The notes beneath the pieces are model-generated. The model was not told the origin of the DNA, searched no databases, and was given only the letters and a program-made list of their open reading frames with translations. A stretch of DNA of 64,000 nucleotides from JAFDZV01 sp964455525 (lineage in GTDB: Bacteria > Bacteroidota > Ignavibacteria > OLB7). Position numbers and translations under genes: made by a program. This document shows, one piece after another, positions 63,345 through 64,000 of this stretch (positions are counted from its first letter, which is position 1; every line of letters starts with the position of its first letter). The stretch covers positions 1 to 64,000 of the forward strand of contig CAYVWR010000001.1 of assembly GCA_964455525.1 (NCBI GenBank), in the 5' to 3' direction.

Positions 63345-64000
63345 TCAGATATAATAGCGGCTCATTCTGGAGGATTCCGGCGTGGTTGCCGCCACAGCGG
63401 GCGGCTCGGCTCGCCGTACCGGTGATGACGGCGGCGGGGTGCCGGAAGGCTCCTCGATAACGATCCGTATGCTGCCGATCGACAGCGTGAAATCCTGCAC
63501 GGCAGGCTCGCGGGCTGCGGGCCGATGAGCCGATGGCTCACGCACCTGACGTTCCTGTACGATCGGCTCCGTCGCACGGTCGCGCACGGTTGCGAGCCGA
63601 AGAGCATTGCGCTCGCGGTCGGGTCCATGCGCGGACATCTCGAATGATCCACGTCCGCTCTCCTGCCCCTCGCCCCGCTCCACGGCTTCACCCATCACAC
63701 GCTCTTCGATCGGGCTGCCAGCCGTATCGCGGGGCACTGATGATCCACGTCCGCTCTCCTGCCCCTCGCCCCGCTCCACGGCTTCACCGATCGCATGCTC
63801 TTCGATCGGGCTGCCAGCCGTATCGCGGGGAAGCGATGGGGCAGCGATCCATCCGATCACATCGCGCAGGATCGAGCGGGTGGCCTCGTTGATCCGCGGT
63901 CCGTTGCCGTCATCCAGCAGTTCAGGATCATCCCCGGCATCGGTACGTTCAGAAGGATCGCCCTCGATCATCCTGACCACAAGCTTCTCCAGCGACAAGG
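63345..64000 (-). CDS. Repeat-bearing eCIS-operon protein, start outside window
   Basis: The frame is open through the right edge; the first codon in the window that could start is a TTG at 63998, so the true start is probably outside. 217 residues are visible. A 32-residue charged repeat (PRDTAGSPIEE ... GEAVERGEGQESGRGS) occurs twice. The C-terminus DFTLSIGSIRIVIEEP ... SRYYI resembles the short conserved tail motif (VxIGxIxV...) of the small proteins preceding DUF4255 genes in eCIS operons. Function unknown. It is 31 bases before the cap gene. Confidence 0.65.
   Translation of the reverse strand, partial: LSLEKLVVRMIEGDPSERTDAGDDPELLDDGNGPRINEATRSILRDVIGWIAAPSLPRDTAGSPIEEHAIGEAVERGEGQESGRGSSVPRDTAGSPIEERVMGEAVERGEGQESGRGSFEMSAHGPDRERNALRLATVRDRATEPIVQERQVREPSAHRPAAREPAVQDFTLSIGSIRIVIEEPSGTPPPSSPVRRAEPPAVAATTPESSRMSRYYI
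63645..63830. repeat. Two-copy 96-bp in-frame tandem repeat
   Basis: TGATCCACGTCCGCTCTCCT at 63645 recurs at 63741, and matching sequence continues for about 90 bases in each copy. The period is 96 bases (32 codons), so copy number changes would keep frame. Confidence 0.85.

Noticed and set aside
1..64000. tRNA, rRNA or CRISPR array
   Set aside because: No conserved rRNA stretches, no cloverleaf with TTCGA loop and no regularly spaced short repeats were recognised by eye. A tRNA scan would be decisive.
48356..64000. Type VI secretion system or an ordinary prophage
   Set aside because: DUF4255 cap, AAA+ ATPase and DUF4157 cargo without TssJLM membrane-complex genes, capsid, portal or terminase genes fit an eCIS better.

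Overview
The window is GC-rich (roughly 60 percent by eye), and its long minus-strand genes throw many meaningless open frames on the opposite strand. The host is most likely a Gram-negative member of the Bacteroidota/Chlorobiota group, possibly Kapabacteria-like. The reasons are a protein with a type IX secretion (T9SS) C-terminal sorting domain carrying the PNP motif, an outer-membrane beta-barrel fragment of Bacteroidota type, and a possible Bacteroidota-type -7 box. This placement is inference; no rRNA or tRNA gene was found.

Layout. 1-6.7 kb: a very large secreted RHS/YD-repeat protein (open at the left edge) behind a T9SS-type exported protein. 7.1-16.1 kb: an accessory zone holding an XRE regulator, a chimeric exported-protein gene that swallowed a scrambled outer-membrane-protein piece, and a small family of regulators built from an IS630-transposase-like helix-turn-helix and/or a LuxR helix-turn-helix (two intact long forms, one short form, two decayed copies). 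It also holds an AI-2E-type permease, an orphan exported protein and a YacP-like NYN protein. 16.2-25.8 kb: minus-strand genes, mostly exported: Xaa-Pro aminopeptidase, two exported proteins of unknown role, M28 peptidase, metallophosphoesterase, a peptidoglycan-binding/CHAP-like protein, a lipoprotein and a coiled-coil protein. 26.0-30.3 kb: a heme uptake operon hmuTUV plus hmuS behind a strong palindromic operator candidate. 30.6-38.0 kb: methyltransferase, alpha/beta hydrolase, lipoprotein, a NarL/NarX-like two-component pair and a ferritin-like diiron protein.

38.2-64.0 kb is the most important region: a tightly packed minus-strand operon for an extracellular contractile injection system (eCIS; Afp/PVC relatives). 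Read from right to left it encodes a repeat-bearing small protein (cut by the edge), DUF4255 cap, AAA+ ATPase, small protein, tube-like adaptor, LysM protein, spike hub (gpD), spike tip (gpV), PAAR-like tip, gp25, two baseplate-J-like wedge proteins, a gpI-like tail protein, a DUF6519/beta-helix fibre, a two-domain beta-sandwich protein, a DUF4157 metallopeptidase effector, a small unknown protein, and a DUF4157 effector that also carries an M14/AstE-like and an M15 (VanY-like) peptidase module. Sheath and main tube genes would lie beyond the right edge. The injection machine, its probable cargo and a possible immunity or adaptor protein are thus genetically linked. The two peptidoglycan-directed-looking modules in one effector point to a cell-wall-attacking payload, which is the best candidate in the window for something undescribed.
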